Shown: positions 26,221 through 34,732 of the stretch, in pieces
Layout: each line of letters starts with the position of its first letter
Numbering within the stretch: position 1 is the first letter of the stretch
Assembly (NCBI GenBank): GCA_050187415.1
Contig: JBFWXN010000002.1
Span: 62,001-126,000 of the forward strand
Direction: 5' to 3'
Length of the DNA stretch: 64,000 nt
From: Ga0077555 sp050187415
GTDB lineage: Bacteria; Pseudomonadota; Alphaproteobacteria; Rhizobiales; Hyphomicrobiaceae
Translations under genes and position numbers: made by a program
Notes under the pieces: model-generated
Databases searched by the model: none
The model's input: the letters and a program-made list of their open reading frames with translations, nothing else
Told to the model about the DNA's origin: nothing

Positions 26221-26789
26221 TCCCGAATTGGCTGAAGCGTTTGAATTGGTACGTCGCTCTCCTGGCGCTGGTGGTCGGCGGCATTCTGCACATCGTTGCC
26301 ACGATGGTCGTGCCGCAGTTCGCCAAGGCGGGCGCGTTTGAACGGCTCACTCGAGTCCTGCCCGTCAATCGCATGCGCATCCTGCCTCCCATCGACGCGA
26401 CGACTCAGCCGCTGCCCTATATCGGCCCGGACGTGCGGCTCGCCGTATGCCGGTTCGATGTGAGCGACGGCCCGGTGGCCCTGAAAGTCTCTCTGCCGGA
26501 CCGCGGATGGACGCTCGCGCTTTACACCGAGTGGGGCGATAACTTCTATGTACTGCCAGCGCAGGAAGGGCGGGCCGCCGATCTTGGCCTGACGCTGATG
26601 CCGCCCGGCGAACGGCCCTTCAGCCTGCTGGCGCTCGGGGCCCGGAGCGCGCAGACGTCGGTCTCCGAGATCGAGGTGCCGCTCCGGACCGGTTTCGCCG
26701 TCATTCGCGCGCCCATGCGCGGTCGAGCCTTCGCCGGCGAGATCGAGACCACGCTCAAGCGGGCTGCTTGCGAGGTTCGCCGAGCCTAG
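26217..26789 (+). CDS. DUF1254 domain-containing membrane-anchored protein
   Basis: A 190-residue protein with an N-terminal anchor (WYVALLALVVGGILHIVATM, about 10-29) and a DUF1254-type region (AFERLTRVLPVNRMRILPP, then YIGPDVRLAVCRFDVSDGPV). Start ATG overlaps the stop of the DUF1214 protein, which fixes the frame; the longer frame reading from 25473 is only a shadow of the two upstream genes. Likely a periplasm-facing partner of the DUF1214 protein. Function unknown; association with the upstream PBP is by position only. Confidence 0.78.
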   Translation: MIPNWLKRLNWYVALLALVVGGILHIVATMVVPQFAKAGAFERLTRVLPVNRMRILPPIDATTQPLPYIGPDVRLAVCRFDVSDGPVALKVSLPDRGWTLALYTEWGDNFYVLPAQEGRAADLGLTLMPPGERPFSLLALGARSAQTSVSEIEVPLRTGFAVIRAPMRGRAFAGEIETTLKRAACEVRRA

Positions 26790-26868
26790 CGAATGGGCCA
26801 AATGGTCGTCCCGCAGGGCGACGATAGGCGCCTGCCCGTTTGCGAGATGCTGAAAGAGGCGGCCGCCG

Positions 26869-27054
26869 TCAGTCGACGAGCTTCAGCACATCTCTGGCCG
26901 GCGTGGCGCTGCGCGGCTCGGACCCGACGTCCCGCTCTCGCCAGCGTTCGTATCGAATCCCTGGAAAAATTACGATCTCTGCCGATCCGCTCTTTCGGCG
27001 GCCCGGACGCAGACGCTTTTCATCGTGAGTACGGAACTCGAGAATCGTTGCCAT
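26869..27054 (-). CDS. Small conserved-looking cytosolic protein (61 residues)
   Basis: A 61-residue ORF starting MATILEFRTHDEK and continuing with EIVIFPGIRYERW. Short proteins with the MATILEF start and a FPGIRYERW-like centre are, to my recollection, widespread in Hyphomicrobiales as hypothetical proteins, which is the main reason for calling it; a G-rich stretch (GGGGGG) precedes the ATG. Basic, no signal peptide, no membrane segment. A perfect CtrA box lies 106-120 bp upstream, so expression could be cell-cycle controlled. Function unknown. Confidence 0.6.
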   Translation of the reverse strand: MATILEFRTHDEKRLRPGRRKSGSAEIVIFPGIRYERWRERDVGSEPRSATPARDVLKLVD

Positions 27055-27159
27055 GGGACCCCCCTGTCCGTTGGCGTGCTCAAAACCGGTGCAAGGAATA
27101 GGACCTCGCCGGACAAATTCGACTGAAGGTTCGATACAGTGATTTGGAGGCTGATCCCG

Positions 27160-27174
27160 TTAATGATGTCTTAA
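27160..27174. promoter_or_regulatory. CtrA-type binding box TTAA-N7-TTAA
   Basis: TTAATGATGTCTTAA followed by C matches the established CtrA consensus TTAA-N7-TTAA(C), and because a G precedes it the minus strand also reads TTAA-N7-TTAAC. It lies in the 162-bp gap between DUF1491 (stop at 27217) and the start of the 61-residue protein (27054), both minus strand. TTAA is rare in this GC-rich window. CtrA is the master cell-cycle regulator of alphaproteobacteria, so control of the downstream small ORF is the natural reading. Confidence 0.6.
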
Positions 27175-27216
27175 CGCATCGCAGCAACCGGCCGGGCGTG
27201 TCTCTCCGGCAACGAA

Positions 27217-27558
27217 TTATTCATCTCCGAGCCAACCGCTCAGATGATGCCGCCCCTCTCGGTCCTCGACCTCGACGATCCAGACGTCGGGATCAAGCTG
27301 CACCTCCCTGGCGAGCCGTTCGTCGACATCCCGTTCGGCCGCGCCCTGTGCAAAACTGACCCAACGCCGTTCGCCATCGTCCGAGCCAAGGCCTGCCGGC
27401 TGCGGACCGTAGAGATCGCAGCTTCCATCGAGACGCGCGATCCTGATGAAAATGACACCCGCGTCCGTATCCCCCCGACGCACCACCACGCCTGGCGATC
27501 CAGCGATCGACGCGCGGCGAAGGTAGGCTTTGACCCAGAGTTCAGATTTCAGCCGCAT
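27217..27558 (-). CDS. DUF1491 family protein
   Basis: A 113-residue cytoplasmic protein. MRLKSELWVKAYLRR at the start, VVVRRGDTDAGVIFIRI and the late DPDVWIVEVEDREG are the DUF1491 pattern, a family largely limited to alphaproteobacteria with no established function. The frame extends 19 codons upstream, but ATG 27558 gives the standard MRLKSELW start. It lies 53 bp after the TIGR03808 gene on the same strand and is likely co-transcribed with it. Confidence 0.85.
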   Translation of the reverse strand: MRLKSELWVKAYLRRASIAGSPGVVVRRGDTDAGVIFIRIARLDGSCDLYGPQPAGLGSDDGERRWVSFAQGAAERDVDERLAREVQLDPDVWIVEVEDREGRHHLSGWLGDE

Positions 27559-27611
27559 GGCGCTCTGCAAATCTCCCGTGCGTGCCTGAGACGGACGCGC
27601 AGGATAGCGCA

Positions 27612-29003
27612 TCACGCGCCGCCGCCGGACACTACATTGCCTCCGATGGCGATACGACCCGCACGCGGCTGGGACAGGGCGAGATCCTCGCCGACCGGCC
27701 GCCCGAGATCCATCAGGCGGATGGCGCCGTCGCGCACATCGCTGATGAGGTTTTGCGCAACTAGGCAGCTCCCTGCGTCGGCGTCCTTGGTGATCATGAT
27801 TCCGACGCCCGCGCCTCGGATCAAGTTGCCGGTGGCAGTGACGTTGCGCATGTAGCGGCCCCAGCCGATGACGATGCCCGCCGTAGGCGCACCTTCGATG
27901 GTGTTACCCGAGACGGCGGCATCCGCTTCGATCGAGATGCCCTCGCCGCGCTTGTCCACCGGCTCGTGCTCGCGACGCCGGAGGTTGCGCACGAGGTTGC
28001 CCTGGACGACGGCGAGGCGGCCACCCTCGTTGAAGTTGGTCACCGAGATACCTGCTGCCGAAGCATCGACGACGTTCTGTGCGATCAACGCCCCCTCGAA
28101 GCCGAACTCGGCGTAGAGGGCGACCTCCCCGATCCTCGCAGCCGAGTTCGCGACGATCTGGATGTTGGATGCCGCATTGCCGCGCACCGCCGAGTAAGCG
28201 CAGTCGGAGATATGATTCCCCGTGACCAGGACTCCGCCCGCTCGGAACACGTTGACGCCGTTACCGTTCTGCCCCGACCCGCCGGAGACCGCGAAAATGT
28301 GCGCAATACGGTTCTGGGCGACCAGCGTAGCGTCGTCACCCGGCGCCGAGCGCCAGACGAGGATGCCGTTGTCCCCACACTTTGCGATGTCGTTGCCCAC
28401 GATCTCCAGACCGAGCGAATTCATCGCCCAAAGTGCAGCGGCGCCGACGTTTTCGATCCGACAGCCGCGCACGCGGCCGGAACAGCCTTCGAGGTAGATG
28501 CCGTTGCGCGCCGCCCTGCTCAGCGTCAGATCGTCGACTGCGATCCCGTGCGACGCACGGATCTCGATCAGCGCGCCGTTGGCAGTCTCCCCGCCGGAGT
28601 TGCCGGCCCCCTCGACGCGCACGCGTTCGAGACGCGCGCCATGCGCACGCTCCGCCGTCAGGACGGCACCACCGCCGACGGCTTGAAGACGGGTACCGGG
28701 GCTGCCGATGACGTGGCTCCGCTCGCGCAAGACGGCCCCCGAAGCGCGAAGGATGCCGGCCGGAAGTTGCAGCGTCACCCTATTGAGAGCCGCCTGATCG
28801 ATCGCCGCCTGCAAGGCAACCGACTGATCCTCGGGCGAATCGGGAGTGAGGCCCAACTCATGGCCCGCAGCGACAGCCGTTCGCGTCGTCGCGCCGGCCG
28901 GCCGGGAACGCCGGGGCTCGGCTGCGACCGCCGGTGCCATAGCGGACGGAACGCCGACCGCCGCCAGAGCCAGAATGGAACGGCGCGACACGAAATCGAA
29001 CAT
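27612..29003 (-). CDS. TIGR03808-type TAT-exported repetitive protein
   Basis: A 463-residue exported protein. The N-terminus carries a twin-arginine signal (SRRSILALAAVGVPSAMAPA, cleaved near AVAAEP), followed by a beta-helix of parallel right-handed repeats visible as recurrent units such as GNDIAKCGDNGILVWR, GNHISDCAYSAVRGNA and GNLIRGAGVGIMITKD. Such folds are common in polysaccharide-active proteins, but TIGR03808 members have no assigned activity. Start ATG 29003 with AAGGA upstream is chosen over an earlier TTG-type opening because it begins the TAT signal. Folded export implies a periplasmic role; it is divergent from mmsA. Confidence 0.85.
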   Translation of the reverse strand: MFDFVSRRSILALAAVGVPSAMAPAVAAEPRRSRPAGATTRTAVAAGHELGLTPDSPEDQSVALQAAIDQAALNRVTLQLPAGILRASGAVLRERSHVIGSPGTRLQAVGGGAVLTAERAHGARLERVRVEGAGNSGGETANGALIEIRASHGIAVDDLTLSRAARNGIYLEGCSGRVRGCRIENVGAAALWAMNSLGLEIVGNDIAKCGDNGILVWRSAPGDDATLVAQNRIAHIFAVSGGSGQNGNGVNVFRAGGVLVTGNHISDCAYSAVRGNAASNIQIVANSAARIGEVALYAEFGFEGALIAQNVVDASAAGISVTNFNEGGRLAVVQGNLVRNLRRREHEPVDKRGEGISIEADAAVSGNTIEGAPTAGIVIGWGRYMRNVTATGNLIRGAGVGIMITKDADAGSCLVAQNLISDVRDGAIRLMDLGRPVGEDLALSQPRAGRIAIGGNVVSGGGA

Positions 29004-29168
29004 CTTGAGCGATCCTTCGAAGCATACCGCCTGCCAAGCAAGGAACACGCCATCGAGGTGCACTCATCCCGACAACGGGCCGGATGCCGGCGCTGGCCCC
29101 GGCTGGATTCAAGATCGCACGCCTCGTAGGATGCAGGGCAGTTCTGGCACCTGACATCGAGAGCGCAT

Positions 29169-30668
29169 ATGGCGGAAGAGCTCAGTCATTTCATCGGCGG
29201 CAAGCGGGTAAAGGGTACCTCGGGCCGTTTTGCCGACGTGTTCTGGCCGATGACCGGGGACGTAGCTGCCCGCGTGCCCCTTGCCTCGAAGGCGGAGGTG
29301 AGGGCTGCCGTCGAGAACGCGAAGGCTGCCCAACCCGCCTGGGGGGCCGTCAATCCGCAACGCCGCGCCCGCGTGATGGCGAAGTTCGTCGAGCTTCTCA
29401 ATCGCGACATGGACAAGCTCGCCGATGTGCTCGCACGCGAGCACGGGAAGGTCATTTCCGACGCCAAGGGTGACATCCAGCGCGGCCTCGAGGTTGCCGA
29501 GTTCGCGACCGGCATCCCGCATCTGCTGAAGGGCGAGTATACCGAGGGGGCAGGGCCCGGCATCGACGTCTACTCCATGCGTCAGCCGCTGGGTGTCGTA
29601 GCCGGCATCACGCCGTTCAACTTTCCGGCGATGATCCCGATGTGGAAGTTCGCGCCCGCCATCGCCTGCGGCAACGCCTTCATCCTGAAGCCGTCGGAAC
29701 GCGACCCCGGCGTGCCGCTCATGCTGGCCGAATTGATGATCGAGGCGGGCCTCCCCCCCGGCATTCTCAACGTCGTCAATGGCGACAAGGAAGCGGTCGA
29801 CGCCATTCTCGACGATGAGGATATCCAGGCCGTGGGCTTCGTCGGCTCCACGCCGATCGCGGCCTACGTCTACGCCCGCGGCGCCCAGAGCGGAAAGCGC
29901 GTCGCCTGCTTCGGCGGGGCCAAGAATCACATGATCGTCATGCCGGACGCAGATCTGGACCAGGCCGCCGATGCGCTGATCGGCGCCGGCTACGGGTCGG
30001 CAGGCGAGCGCTGCATGGCCGTGTCGGTCGCGGTTCCGGTTGGCGAGAAGACCGCCAACGCCCTGGTCGAGAAGCTGATCCCGCGCATCGAAGGCTTGAA
30101 GATCGGCCCCTCGACCAGCCAGGACGCCGACATGGGGCCGCTCGTCACGCGCGCGCACCTCGACAAGGTGAAGGCCTATGTCGCCACGGGTATTGCCGAG
30201 GGCGCCAAGCTGAAGGTCGATGGCCGCGACTTCAAGATGCAGGGCTACGAGAACGGCTTCTATATGGGCGGCTGCCTGTTCGACGAGGTGACGCCCGACA
30301 TGAGTATTTACAAGGAAGAAATCTTCGGTCCCGTGCTCTCGGTCGTGCGCGCCAAGGACTACGCCGAGGCCATCGACCTGCCGCTGAAACACGAGTACGG
30401 CAATGGCGTCGCCATTTTCACTCGCGACGGCGACACCGCGCGCGATTTCTGCGCGAGGATCAACATCGGCATGGTCGGCGTGAATGTGCCGATCCCGGTC
30501 CCGCTCGCCTACTACACGTTCGGCGGCTGGAAGCGCTCGGTCTTCGGAGACCTGAACCAGCACGGCCCCGATTCGGTGCGCTTTTATACCCGCACCAAGA
30601 CCGTCACCTCGCGCTGGCCGTCTGGCGTCAAGGAAGGCGCGGAGTTTTCCATTCCGGTGATGAAATGA
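29169..30668 (+). CDS. mmsA: CoA-acylating methylmalonate-semialdehyde dehydrogenase
   Basis: Cytoplasmic aldehyde dehydrogenase of 499 residues that converts methylmalonate semialdehyde (and malonate semialdehyde) with CoA and NAD+ to propionyl-CoA (acetyl-CoA) and CO2, in valine and myo-inositol breakdown. Characteristic features are SHFIGGKRVKG at the start, GITPFNFPAMIPMWKFAPA, the nucleotide-binding GFVGSTPIA and the catalytic cysteine C282 in AGERCMAVS; the classical ALDH glutamate is replaced, as in this CoA-dependent group. It fits with the HIBADH-family gene at 11533 and PrpE at 62921 in routing propionyl-CoA, though they are not linked. The long open frame on the opposite strand is a shadow. 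Confidence 0.95.
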   Translation: MAEELSHFIGGKRVKGTSGRFADVFWPMTGDVAARVPLASKAEVRAAVENAKAAQPAWGAVNPQRRARVMAKFVELLNRDMDKLADVLAREHGKVISDAKGDIQRGLEVAEFATGIPHLLKGEYTEGAGPGIDVYSMRQPLGVVAGITPFNFPAMIPMWKFAPAIACGNAFILKPSERDPGVPLMLAELMIEAGLPPGILNVVNGDKEAVDAILDDEDIQAVGFVGSTPIAAYVYARGAQSGKRVACFGGAKNHMIVMPDADLDQAADALIGAGYGSAGERCMAVSVAVPVGEKTANALVEKLIPRIEGLKIGPSTSQDADMGPLVTRAHLDKVKAYVATGIAEGAKLKVDGRDFKMQGYENGFYMGGCLFDEVTPDMSIYKEEIFGPVLSVVRAKDYAEAIDLPLKHEYGNGVAIFTRDGDTARDFCARINIGMVGVNVPIPVPLAYYTFGGWKRSVFGDLNQHGPDSVRFYTRTKTVTSRWPSGVKEGAEFSIPVMK

Positions 30669-30809
30669 GGGTCTGCCCACATAACCCACCTATTATGCCG
30701 GCGGACCAACGGCCGATTGCAGCCGCCGTTTCCTAGCCCACGAATGGGCGGCGAATTCCCATCACACGTTGCTGTTTGAACAAAAAACAACAGTCGAGGC
30801 GTAGACCCC

Positions 30810-32237
30810 ATGTCCACCACCCCCAACGTCGATCGCATCTGGACGCTCGTCGACGCCAAGCGCGAGCCGTTCCAGGGCTTGTCCGACCGCGTCTGGGCGA
30901 CGCCGGAGATCGCCTACACCGAGCACAAATCAGTGGCTGAGCATGTCGCCATGCTGAAGGCAGAGGGCTTTCACGTCACGGAGAACCTGGCTGGCATCCC
31001 GACGGCGGTCATGGGCGAAGCCGGCGAGGACGGCCCCGTGATCGCGATTCTCGGCGAGTACGACGCGTTGCCGGGCCTGTCGCAGGTTGGCGGCATCGCC
31101 GAGCCGAAACAGCTCGTCGCGGGCGGGCACGGGCATGGCTGCGGCCACAACATGCTGGGCTCAGCCGCGCTGCTCGCCGCGACGGCCGTAAAGGACCTGC
31201 TCGCCGAGCAGGGCATCGCGGGCCGCGTGCGCTATTACGGCTGCCCGGCCGAGGAAGGTGGGGCCGCCAAGGGCTTCCTGGTGCGCGCGGGCGTCTTCGA
31301 TGACGTCGACGTCGCCATTTCGTGGCATCCGGCGTCCTTCAATCGTGTGGACGAAGCCGAAAGCCTCGCCAACATGCGCGTCGATTTCACGTTTCATGGC
31401 CGCGCCTCGCACGCATCCGCATCGCCACACCTCGGCCGCTCGGCCCTCGACGCCGTCGAGCTGACCAGCGTCGGCGTGCAATATCTCCGCGAGCACATTC
31501 CAGCGGACAGCCGCATTCATCACGCCATTCTGGATGCAGGCGGTGTCGCCCCGAACGTGGTGCAGGCGGTGGCCAAGGTCCGCTATGCCATCCGTGCGCG
31601 CGACCTGACGGCCCTCAATGCCCTGGTACCGCGCGTCAAGCGGGTGGCCGAAGGCGCGGCCATGATGACCGAGACCAAGGTCGAGATGCAGGTCGTGAGC
31701 GCCGTTTCGAACCTGCTCTACAATACGCCGCTGTCGAACGCGATGCAGCGCGTGTTCGACCGGCTCGGCGGCCCGGGCTTCGACAAGGCCGACCACGAGT
31801 TCGCGGCCAAGATCCAGGCGACGCTCGGGCCCGACGACATCGCATCCTCCTTCCGCAAGGTCGGCGTGGAGCCGCACGCCGAACCGCTTTGCGACTACGT
31901 CGTGCCGATCGACCAGCGCGGAGTACCGATGATCGGCTCGACAGATGTTGGCGATGTGTCGTGGAAGGTGCCGACGGTCCAGGCCCGGATCGCAACGCAT
32001 GCCATCGGCACGCCGGGCCATTCCTGGCAGATCACCGCCCAGGGCGTCGTGCCGGCCGCGCACAAGGGCATGGTGCACGCGGCGAAAGTCATGGCGGGCA
32101 CGGCCATGGAAGCACTTCGGAGTCCGAACCTGATCGCCGAGGCCAAGGCCGATCACAAGAAGCGCACCGGCGGCAAACCGTATCAGTGTCCGATTCCGGA
32201 TGACGTCCAGCCGCCGATCACGCCGCGACCGGCATAG
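30810..32237 (+). CDS. AbgB-like M20 metallohydrolase (amidohydrolase)
   Basis: Cytoplasmic M20D-type hydrolase of 475 residues. AILGEYDALPGLSQ, GGHGHGCGHNMLGSAA with the conserved metal ligands, and GCPAEEGG (catalytic glutamates) match the p-aminobenzoyl-glutamate utilisation protein B group, which cleave N-acyl amino acids. The dimerisation lid follows with HGRASHASASPHLGRSALDA. It lies 141 bp downstream of mmsA. Probable substrates are amides or N-acyl amino acids (inference); no AbgT transporter is nearby. Confidence 0.88.
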   Translation: MSTTPNVDRIWTLVDAKREPFQGLSDRVWATPEIAYTEHKSVAEHVAMLKAEGFHVTENLAGIPTAVMGEAGEDGPVIAILGEYDALPGLSQVGGIAEPKQLVAGGHGHGCGHNMLGSAALLAATAVKDLLAEQGIAGRVRYYGCPAEEGGAAKGFLVRAGVFDDVDVAISWHPASFNRVDEAESLANMRVDFTFHGRASHASASPHLGRSALDAVELTSVGVQYLREHIPADSRIHHAILDAGGVAPNVVQAVAKVRYAIRARDLTALNALVPRVKRVAEGAAMMTETKVEMQVVSAVSNLLYNTPLSNAMQRVFDRLGGPGFDKADHEFAAKIQATLGPDDIASSFRKVGVEPHAEPLCDYVVPIDQRGVPMIGSTDVGDVSWKVPTVQARIATHAIGTPGHSWQITAQGVVPAAHKGMVHAAKVMAGTAMEALRSPNLIAEAKADHKKRTGGKPYQCPIPDDVQPPITPRPA

Positions 32238-32278
32238 TCGAGACGCAGCGCCGGTCTCCCATCTCGGCATCGCCTCGC

Positions 32279-33181
32279 CTATCGCGGCTCGGGCTTGGCG
32301 ATGCCTGGCTCGCCCGGCTGCTTCCGCTGTGGTGCGATTTGGACCAGCAGCGTTCCCGCGAGGATCAGCCCGGCACCCGCCCAGCCGATGGCCGGCAGAT
32401 GCTCGCCGACAACCCACCATGCTCCGAATGCAGCAAACAGCGTCTCCGTCGAAACGATGATCGCTGCCTCGCTGGGCCCCGTATGGCGCAGCGCGATCGA
32501 GAAGAGCGTGAAAGTGAGCGCGCTCGACAGGAGACCGACATAGGCCACTTCCACCCAGGCCGCCGACAGATCGCCGAGCGAAACGGTCTCAACGGTTGGC
32601 GCCACGATCAGGCCGAGGCCCGCCACCACCGTGAACTGGAGCGTCGTGAACGCGACGGGGCGCGCAAGCCCGCCTGCCCGGCCGACAAGCACGACATGCA
32701 GCGCCCAGAAGGCTGCAGAGAAGGCAACCAGCGCATCCCCGGCCGCGAACGCGGTCAACGTGCCTCCTCCCAGGAGCCACGTGCCGCCGAACGAGAGCGC
32801 CACCGCAATGCCGACGATCGATGCGGGGCGACGGCCAAGCAGTGCCCAGGCCACGAACGGTGTCACAACTACGTAGAGTGCGGTCAGGAAGCCCGTGTTC
32901 GTGACGGATGCCGTGACAAGCCCCCTCTGCTGCAAAACGGCGCCAACGAAGAACGCAAGCCCCGCCGGCAGGGCCGCTCGCCAAACACTGAGCCACGATA
33001 CATCGCCGCCCCTCATTTCTCGGAAAGCGAGCGGCGCCAAGGCAAGGCTCGCGACGATCGCGCGGGCAGCCACGAACTGCACCGGCCCGACATGCTCCAT
33101 CGCGGATTTCTGGAACAGGAAAGCGAAGCCCCAGATGGCGGCCGCTGAAAGGAGCAGGAGGTTCGCGTGGAGACGCCGCAT
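32279..33181 (-). CDS. EamA/DMT-superfamily transporter
   Basis: Inner-membrane transporter of 300 residues, ten helices in two EamA repeats (ANLLLLSAAAIWGFAFLF at the start; GDALVAFSAAFWALHVVLVG opening the second repeat). A C-terminal charged tail follows the last helix. Start ATG 33181 is used because the upstream part of the frame is unrelated; a GAGG lies about 14 bases away, so the start is not certain. It is convergent with AbgB and divergent from the DUF486/TauE pair. A Crp-type palindrome lies 31-46 bp before the ATG. Confidence 0.85.
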   Translation of the reverse strand: MRRLHANLLLLSAAAIWGFAFLFQKSAMEHVGPVQFVAARAIVASLALAPLAFREMRGGDVSWLSVWRAALPAGLAFFVGAVLQQRGLVTASVTNTGFLTALYVVVTPFVAWALLGRRPASIVGIAVALSFGGTWLLGGGTLTAFAAGDALVAFSAAFWALHVVLVGRAGGLARPVAFTTLQFTVVAGLGLIVAPTVETVSLGDLSAAWVEVAYVGLLSSALTFTLFSIALRHTGPSEAAIIVSTETLFAAFGAWWVVGEHLPAIGWAGAGLILAGTLLVQIAPQRKQPGEPGIAKPEPR

Positions 33182-33211
33182 GAACCGGCCGATTACCTCG
33201 TATCCGCCCGA

Positions 33212-33227
33212 TGTGCAATTGAGCACA
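33212..33227. promoter_or_regulatory. Crp/Fnr-type palindrome TGTGC-N6-GCACA
   Basis: TGTGCAATTGAGCACA has 5-bp arms and a 6-base centre, the geometry of Crp-family operators (Crp: TGTGA-N6-TCACA). It lies 31-46 bp upstream of the EamA start on the minus strand and about 150 bp before the plus-strand DUF486 gene. The window encodes a Crp/Fnr-family protein at 8661, but nothing links the two beyond geometry. Confidence 0.35.
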
Positions 33228-33375
33228 CGCCTGCCGGGCCAAGGGCAGAGAACGGAGCCTCGTCGTGACATGAAGCGTCCGGAATAGCCTTCCCCTCAAA
33301 ACCGAGCGACCGGATCGCGCGTTTGGCGTATTCAGCCATGCTCGCGCATGTCGCACCGTCTCAACGAGGCACTCG

Positions 33376-33732
33376 ATGCAGCCCACTGGTATCTTCGCCT
33401 ACATCGCACCGATCCTGCTACTCACAGCATCCAACATCTTCATGACGATTGCCTGGTACGGGCATCTTCGCTTCAGGGATTACCCGCTGCCGACCGTGGT
33501 GCTCGCGTCTTGGGGCATCGCGTTCGTCGAATACTGCCTCGCCGTCCCCGCCAACCGCTACGGCTATGCCGTTTACACGGCGCCTCAGCTCAAGACCATG
33601 CAGGAGGTCATCACACTTTTGGTCTTCGCCGGCTTTTCGGCATTCGTCCTGAAGGATCCGCTCGGTTGGCCGCATGCCGTCGGCTTCACATTGATCGCAG
33701 CCGGCGTCGCCGTGATCTTCCTCGCGCGGTGA
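33376..33732 (+). CDS. DUF486 (DMT-family) small membrane protein
   Basis: A 118-residue protein with four hydrophobic helices (first FAYIAPILLLTASNIFMTIA, then VLASWGIAFVEYCLAV, VITLLVFAGFSAFVLK and VGFTLIAAGVAVIFLA) and the family motif PANRYGYAVYTAPQLKTMQE between helices 2 and 3. DUF486 proteins are half-size DMT-type transporters, probably working as dimers; cargo unknown. GAGG lies upstream of the ATG. It ends 10 bp before the TauE/SafE gene, so the two are one operon. Confidence 0.88.
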   Translation: MQPTGIFAYIAPILLLTASNIFMTIAWYGHLRFRDYPLPTVVLASWGIAFVEYCLAVPANRYGYAVYTAPQLKTMQEVITLLVFAGFSAFVLKDPLGWPHAVGFTLIAAGVAVIFLAR

Positions 33733-33742
33733 GAGGCACCGC

Positions 33743-34513
33743 ATGGAGCCCTCCATTGCCGGCTGGGCCGCCCTGGCCCTCGCCGCCGCGGCGGGCGCCG
33801 CCCTGCAAGCCGCCACCGGATTTGGTTTTGCGATCCTCGCCGCCCCGGTATTTCTCGGAGTTCTGAAATCCACGTCCGCCGTGCCTATCCTCATTGCCCT
33901 GCACGTCGTGCAATGCCTGTTCACCGTGCCCCGGGTCTGGGCTCACGTCCCTTGGCGCGACTTCAAGCGCCTTGCGTCGGGGGCGGTGCTCGGCTGCCCC
34001 TTCGGCCTCCTGCTCTTCCGCTTCCTCGACGTACGCCAGCTCAAGCTTTGCGTCGGCATCGTCATCCTCGTGGTGACCGCGCTTTTGGCGTGGCGGCGAC
34101 TCCGATCCACCGCTACCCAAATCACGACCGGCAATGCTGAACCACAGCCCGGAGCGGACACCGCGCGCGTCGTGACAGGCGCGCTCTCGGGTGTACTGAC
34201 GGCCGTCCTCGTCATGCCGGGTCCGCCGCTGATGGTGAACTTGCTACGTAATCCCCTCCCAGCCGCGCGTGCCCGTGCTCTTTCGCTCAGTTTCTTTGCG
34301 GCCTGCTATCTCGCCGTCCTGATCGTGCACGCGGCCTCGGGAGAACTGAACGGGCCGGCAGCATCGATCATAGGCTGGCTCGTGGTGCCGGTGATCGCGG
34401 GTACTTGCGCGGGCCTGCATGCCATGCGTTGGCTGGCGGAGAGGCATTTCGCGCCGCTGATGACGGCGTTACTGCTGGCGGCAGGGCTAGGAGCCATTCT
34501 ATCGGCGCTTTGA
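33743..34513 (+). CDS. TauE/SafE (TSUP) family anion exporter
   Basis: Inner-membrane protein of 256 residues, about eight hydrophobic segments, beginning GWAALALAAAAGAALQAATGFGF. The GFGFAILAAP element and the mirrored PGPPLMVNLLRNPLPAARAR motif in the second half are typical of TSUP proteins, which move sulfite, sulfoacetate or other organic anions. GAGAGG precedes the ATG. Directly after DUF486. Substrate cannot be inferred. Confidence 0.85.
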   Translation: MEPSIAGWAALALAAAAGAALQAATGFGFAILAAPVFLGVLKSTSAVPILIALHVVQCLFTVPRVWAHVPWRDFKRLASGAVLGCPFGLLLFRFLDVRQLKLCVGIVILVVTALLAWRRLRSTATQITTGNAEPQPGADTARVVTGALSGVLTAVLVMPGPPLMVNLLRNPLPAARARALSLSFFAACYLAVLIVHAASGELNGPAASIIGWLVVPVIAGTCAGLHAMRWLAERHFAPLMTALLLAAGLGAILSAL

Positions 34514-34732
34514 TCGCCTGAGTGGCACATCAAGAGGTGCCCGCACTCATCGTCATGCCCCCACGGTCGGCGCTCGCAATGTTCGCGCTTCCAGAGCGTC
34601 GCCGCGGCTCGCTCCCTCGTACCTGGCACGCTCTTGCCGGCCAACAGGCTTTTGCGAGACGCTCTCTCGTGATCGAATGCGAGGCGGCCGGAGATGCCGA
34701 TCGAAGAGCGGACCTGCAGGAGACGAGCGCAG

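Noticed and set aside
29109..30689. A 526-codon open frame antisense to mmsA
   Set aside because: It mirrors an intact aldehyde dehydrogenase gene; His/Arg/Asp-rich composition typical of shadow frames.
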